Shown: piece after piece, positions 60,888 through 64,000 of the stretch
Layout of the letters: the number at the start of each line of letters is the position of its first letter
Position numbering within the stretch: the first letter of the stretch is position 1
Source: BS750m-G69 sp964441235
Lineage (GTDB): Bacteria > Fidelibacterota > UBA2242
Direction of reading: 5' to 3'
NCBI GenBank assembly: GCA_964441235.1
Contig: CAYTUQ010000002.1
Span: forward strand, 98,265-162,264
Length of the DNA: 64,000 nucleotides
The notes under the pieces: generated by a model
Database searches by the model: none
What the model saw: the letters and a program-made list of their open reading frames with translations, nothing else
Told to the model about the DNA's origin: nothing
Program-made: the position numbers and the translations under genes

Positions 60888-60916
60888 AATATAACTACAA
60901 TTTATTTAATTGTCAA
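60888..60916 (-). promoter_or_regulatory. Sigma70-type promoter of the oxygen-defence operon
   Basis: Minus strand TTGACA (60916-60911), 17-bp spacer, TATATT (60893-60888). The -35 is embedded in AGTCTTGACA as at 30194. The predicted start near 60881 falls inside the operator, only a few bases from ATG 60878, so the mRNA would be leaderless or start at ATG 60866 after about 15 nt. Confidence 0.75.
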
Positions 60917-61283
60917 GACTTTTTTATTTCATCATGAAATATTTTTTGAATCAATAATTTTTAAATGTACAGTTTCTATTTCCGTACTTCAAATGTTGTT
61001 TACTTCAGTGTCAGGAGTGAGCTCCTGACACAACGGGACAAATAATCTCCAATCCATATTCCGTTAGGAGCTTACTCCTAAAGATTCCTACCTTCTCTGA
61101 AAATCCGCAAACTGACAGGCTACGGAGCACCTGCCCGACATGATTGCCGATCCCTACGGATCCGTATGGACAGGCAGGCGGGCAGCCCCGTAGCGAGTAA
61201 TCTCCAATCCTACCTCTATTGGTAACCGAATCCTTTGGTACTTCCTTTAAAAAAATAAAGCTCTTTTCGCGTCTTTTTGCAGG
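60917..61283. repeat. Repeat-rich spacer upstream of the perR operon
   Basis: No gene. Contains TCAGGAGTGAGCTCCTGA (61011-61028, hairpin), GGAGCTTACTCC, two copies of TAATCTCCAATCC (about 61047 and 61198), and GGACAGGCAGGCGGGCAG type inverted blocks (61130-61190). Confidence 0.55.
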
Positions 61284-61967
61284 TTACTTAAATATTTCGC
61301 CGGTCTCTTTATACCAGAATAAGAGGTCTAAATGTGCCATTGGAATTTCTATCTCTTTTGAGAAATCTGTCATCTTTTTTTCTATCTCAAAATATTTTTT
61401 CTTTGATAGAGTTTTTGGTATGTTACCAATAACTCCATAAACCTCCAGATTTTTTAAGATATGTCTGTCGAGAATAGCTATTTGATTCCCGAAACCAACA
61501 TTCCTCAAGAAGTGACTTGCCTCTTTATATCCTATCCCTTTTACGTTTTTCACCAGCCACTCTCTTTTGGAAGAAACATTTTTTTGTTGAATCAGTATGG
61601 ATTTTATCGAAATTTTTCCATTGTTTGTGAAAAATTCACGTGCTTCAACAATGTATCTTGCTTTGTTATTCCTGAATCGAACAATATTCAATTCTTTGCT
61701 AATCTTTGACGCACTTCCTTGAAATATCAAATCACTGTTAATCAAATTTTGAACTGCCAACCAGCAAGACTTTGCTTTTGACTGTGGAGTTAAAAGGCAA
61801 AATACAAGTTCGGTGAAAATATCCTCATCAGAGCCAGAGTGCCATTTAAACTGGAATTCCCTCAGACGATCTTCTATTTCATCTTTTATTAAAAAATAGG
61901 TTACTCTTAATTCGTTCAATTTTTCTACCATGCTTATCTTTCGCTCTAATTTAACCGTAAGAAACAC
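61284..61967 (-). CDS. Ogg2-type 8-oxoguanine DNA glycosylase/lyase
   Basis: 227 residues of the HhH-GPD class, closest in pattern to the Ogg2 enzymes of archaea and some bacteria. FTELVFCLLTPQSKAKSCW at about 50-68, the helix-hairpin-helix with catalytic lysine KNVKGIGYKEASHFLRNVG near 140-158 and the aspartate in AILDRHILKNL. Removes 8-oxoguanine and nicks the strand. A start at ATG 61931 (MVEKLNEL) is also possible, removing 12 residues. Sits beside the oxidative-defence operon, a sensible neighbour though a separate transcript. Confidence 0.88.
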   Translation of the reverse strand: MFLTVKLERKISMVEKLNELRVTYFLIKDEIEDRLREFQFKWHSGSDEDIFTELVFCLLTPQSKAKSCWLAVQNLINSDLIFQGSASKISKELNIVRFRNNKARYIVEAREFFTNNGKISIKSILIQQKNVSSKREWLVKNVKGIGYKEASHFLRNVGFGNQIAILDRHILKNLEVYGVIGNIPKTLSKKKYFEIEKKMTDFSKEIEIPMAHLDLLFWYKETGEIFK

Positions 61968-62124
61968 AAAGTTTTACTAATATTTTTCCAAACTCGTGAA
62001 AACTTTTACATCTTTTGTAGGTAAATCTGCTTTATATTATTTTTGAGAGAATTCTATAAAATATTGCTTTATATCAAAACATTTGCGTATTTTTGCTGTT
62101 GTCTAAAAAATGGAGGAAATAATA

Positions 62125-63174
62125 ATGAAAGACATTGAAAAATATTTAGGTAATGAGACAGATTCACTTTTAAATCATGAATGCAAAACAATTCCGAAAG
62201 AAAATCTTCATATTCCGGGACCGGACTTCATTGACAGAATCCATCTAAATAGCGACAGGCCAATTGCTGTTCTTCGTAATATGCAGACAATGTACAATCA
62301 TGGTCGTCTCGCCAATACCGGTTACCTGTCAATTCTTCCCGTAGATCAGGGAATTGAGCACTCCGCAGGTGCTTCTTTTGCACCTAATCCAATCTACTTT
62401 GATCCGGAAAATATTGTAAAATTGGCAATTGAAGGTGGTGCAAATGCCGTTGTTTCTACACTTGGTGTTCTCGGAATGGTAGCACGTAAATACGCACACA
62501 AGATTCCATTTGTTGTAAAGATTAATCATAATGAGTTGCTTTCTTATCCCAACTTTTTTGATCAGACACTATTTGCAAGTGTTGATCAAGCATTTGATAT
62601 GGGTGCAACTGCTGTAGGTGCAACAATATATTTCGGCTCTCCAGAGTCTCGCCGCCAGATTATGGAAGTTAGTGAATCATTTGAATACGCTCATCAGCTA
62701 GGAATGGTTACAGTCCTTTGGTGCTATTTAAGAAATTCTGCTTTTAAAACAGCTGAAAAAGACTACCATGTATCAGCTGATTTAACCAATCAGGCAAACC
62801 ATCTCGGAGTAACTATTGAAGCAGACCTAATCAAGCAAAAGCAAGCTCAGAATAATGGCGGCTATCTTGCGTTGAATTTTGGCAAGACTCATAAAAAAGT
62901 TTACGAAGAACTAACTTCAGATCATCCGATTGACCTAACGAGATATCAAGTTGCAGGATGCTACATGGGGCGTGCTGGCCTGATAAATTCAGGTGGTGCA
63001 TCGGGGAAAAATGATATTGCACAGGCAGTTAGAACAGCGGTTGTTAATAAGCGTGCTGGCGGAATGGGACTTATCCTTGGAAGGAAAGCATTCCAGAAAC
63101 CTATGAGTGAAGGTATCGCTATTATGAACGCAGTTCAGGATGTTTATCTTGATACTGAGATTACAGTGGCATAA
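62125..63174 (+). CDS. fbaB: Class I fructose-bisphosphate aldolase (FbaB/DhnA type)
   Basis: 349 residues, strikingly similar throughout to E. coli FbaB as I recall it: HLNSDRPIAVLRNMQTMYN, YLSILPVDQGIEHSAGASFA, NHNELLSYPNFFDQTLFASV, VGATIYFGSPESRRQIMEVS, DYHVSADLTNQANHLGVT, the Schiff-base lysine in DLIKQKQAQNNGG, GRAGLINSGGASGKND, and AVQDVYLDTEITVA at the end. Cleaves fructose 1,6-bisphosphate in glycolysis/gluconeogenesis. I chose ATG 62125 because GGAGG is seven bases upstream; the ATG at 62110 overlaps that site. A good terminator follows. Confidence 0.97.
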   Translation: MKDIEKYLGNETDSLLNHECKTIPKENLHIPGPDFIDRIHLNSDRPIAVLRNMQTMYNHGRLANTGYLSILPVDQGIEHSAGASFAPNPIYFDPENIVKLAIEGGANAVVSTLGVLGMVARKYAHKIPFVVKINHNELLSYPNFFDQTLFASVDQAFDMGATAVGATIYFGSPESRRQIMEVSESFEYAHQLGMVTVLWCYLRNSAFKTAEKDYHVSADLTNQANHLGVTIEADLIKQKQAQNNGGYLALNFGKTHKKVYEELTSDHPIDLTRYQVAGCYMGRAGLINSGGASGKNDIAQAVRTAVVNKRAGGMGLILGRKAFQKPMSEGIAIMNAVQDVYLDTEITVA

Positions 63175-63229
63175 ATAAAAATCCGGCAGACAGCTTGTAT
63201 AAAAGAAAACTTTTTGCAAATAATTAAGA

Positions 63230-63262
63230 CTAAGCCCTTATGATAGGGCTTAGTTATTTTAT
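63230..63262 (+). terminator. Intrinsic terminator of the aldolase gene
   Basis: Perfect 9-bp stem CTAAGCCCT (63230-63238) / AGGGCTTAG (63245-63253) with loop TATGAT, followed by TTATTTTAT. Confidence 0.85.
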
Positions 63263-63368
63263 CATAAGAAAAAATGTATTACCATAAAAATCAGATCGAA
63301 AAGTAAAAGACCTTAGATTCCAATAAATAGTAAAGTTTAATTACTAAATTTACAACAAGGAGGTAACA

Positions 63369-63857
63369 ATGGCTAAAAAAAACTCATCTAAACCAAATCT
63401 CGCTTTTGGTATCTTCCTAATTATATTAGGTTTATTTATTTTATTGATCCAAAATAGCAGGTTTACCTGGGGTGATTCCTGGCCATTGATTATTATAGCA
63501 GCTGGACTTTTATTTTTTATCGGATTTTTCATTAATAAGATAAATTATGGTTTACTAATGCCAGGTTCTATCCTCCTGATTATTGGAGTACTATTTCTAT
63601 ATCTTACTCAGATGGGCTGGTATCATATGGAAAACCTTTGGCCTACTTTCCTTCTCGCTCCAGGAATTGGTTTTTTCATGATGTGCTTCTTTGGACCAAA
63701 GAAAAATAAATTGTGGATTCCGGGAACGATATTAGTATTACTATCCGTTATATTTTATGCTCAATTTTGCTTTTACTTCCGCTACTGGCCAGTAATTCTT
63801 ATTTTATTAGGACTATACCTGATATTTAGCCAGACTAAAAAGAAAAAACGATTCTGA
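63369..63857 (+). CDS. Small four-helix membrane protein (LiaI/LiaF-transmembrane or DUF5668-like)
   Basis: 162 residues with AAGGAGG seven bases before the ATG. Two tandem pairs of helices (about 12-25 with SWPLIIIAAGLLFFIGFF following, 60-75, 88-105, 118-160). The recurring WP(L/T/V)(I/F)(I/L) start of a helix (SWPLII, LWPTFLL, YWPVILILLGLYLI) is the usual mark of LiaI-LiaF-like transmembrane regions seen beside envelope-stress genes. No partner gene lies within the window. DNA after 63857 shows no further gene start. Confidence 0.8.
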   Translation: MAKKNSSKPNLAFGIFLIILGLFILLIQNSRFTWGDSWPLIIIAAGLLFFIGFFINKINYGLLMPGSILLIIGVLFLYLTQMGWYHMENLWPTFLLAPGIGFFMMCFFGPKKNKLWIPGTILVLLSVIFYAQFCFYFRYWPVILILLGLYLIFSQTKKKKRF

Positions 63858-64000
63858 TTCCCGACCCATCCAAAAAGCCAATCCGTACAAATGTTACTGT
63901 TCCTATTGAAAATTGTGCTGATGACTCCAGAACTCTTTCGCTTACAACTCAAGTTTGACACTTTAAAAAAGGATTTTCTTTAAAAACAATAATTTACATA

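Overview
The window is about 64 kb of AT-rich DNA (GC visibly well below 50 %) from a Gram-negative, probably anaerobic or microaerophilic bacterium. It has outer-membrane functions (KdsB, TolC, a TonB-dependent receptor, lipoproteins with lipoboxes), a C-terminal FlgD/Por-type sorting domain with the YPNPFN motif, GatCAB-type tRNA amidation, and a large oxygen-detoxification cluster (desulfoferrodoxin, flavodiiron protein, rubredoxin, rubrerythrin). This mix fits the FCB-group periphery (Marinimicrobia, Calditrichota, KSB1 or Cloacimonadota-like lineages). The sequence alone does not fix the phylum.

Layout. 0-1.05 kb: gatC (with a -1 frameshift) coupled to a kdsB cut by the window edge. 1.7-10.2 kb: one minus-strand cluster encoding a tripartite MacAB-TolC-like system (YIP1 protein, TolC, MacA adaptor, two paralogous secreted proteins, ATPase, two permeases). 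10.2-14.9 kb: CCA-adding/poly(A) polymerase-type enzyme and a TPR lipoprotein-like protein, separated by 1.5 kb of repeats and a transposase remnant. 15.3-19.5 kb (plus strand): LD-carboxypeptidase, a GGCT-like protein, a zinc-ribbon membrane protein, a nitroreductase and an L-2-hydroxyglutarate oxidase-like enzyme. 19.6-23.0 kb: a single-chain type IIG restriction-modification enzyme and an MNT/HEPN toxin-antitoxin pair whose HEPN partner is truncated. 23.2-32.6 kb: rRNA methyltransferase, GAF/HD-GYP protein, a duplicated-domain CPBP protease, a tiny internally repeated protein with a strong promoter and terminator, and a large secreted protein. 32.5-34.3 kb: a dinJ-yafQ toxin-antitoxin module between 277-bp direct repeats. 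34.3-36.9 kb: threonine catabolism (SDR threonine dehydrogenase plus Kbl) with acpS. 37.2-43.5 kb: DUF401 permease and a TonB receptor/DUF4249 lipoprotein/beta-propeller lipoprotein set. 43.5-45.3 kb: a graveyard of remnants (gene fragment, foldback element, frameshifted PIN toxin, decayed PP-loop ATPase). 45.4-54.7 kb: housekeeping genes (ychF, tRNA-Asp, gltX, dedA, ispD-ispF, queA, ruvB, M48 protease). 55.1-60.9 kb: a compact oxygen-defence operon under an apparently PerR-autoregulated promoter. 61.3-63.9 kb: Ogg2-type DNA glycosylase, class I aldolase FbaB and a small membrane protein.

The most unusual content is non-coding. A family of short palindromic modules of about 30-50 bp (core GTCTC..AGAGAT, or TCTCC.ATAGGA) is scattered through intergenic DNA. 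Two pairs of longer inverted repeats (12.3/34.0 kb and 13.0/47.0 kb) contain filled and empty versions of the same sites, which is direct evidence that modules come and go. A similar module ends the HEPN reading frame, and related sequences sit in the loops of a degraded tRNA-Asp copy. The second highlight is gatC, whose two halves are joined exactly by a -1 slip on an A AAA AAC heptamer. This is either a programmed frameshift, a recent mutation or a sequence error.
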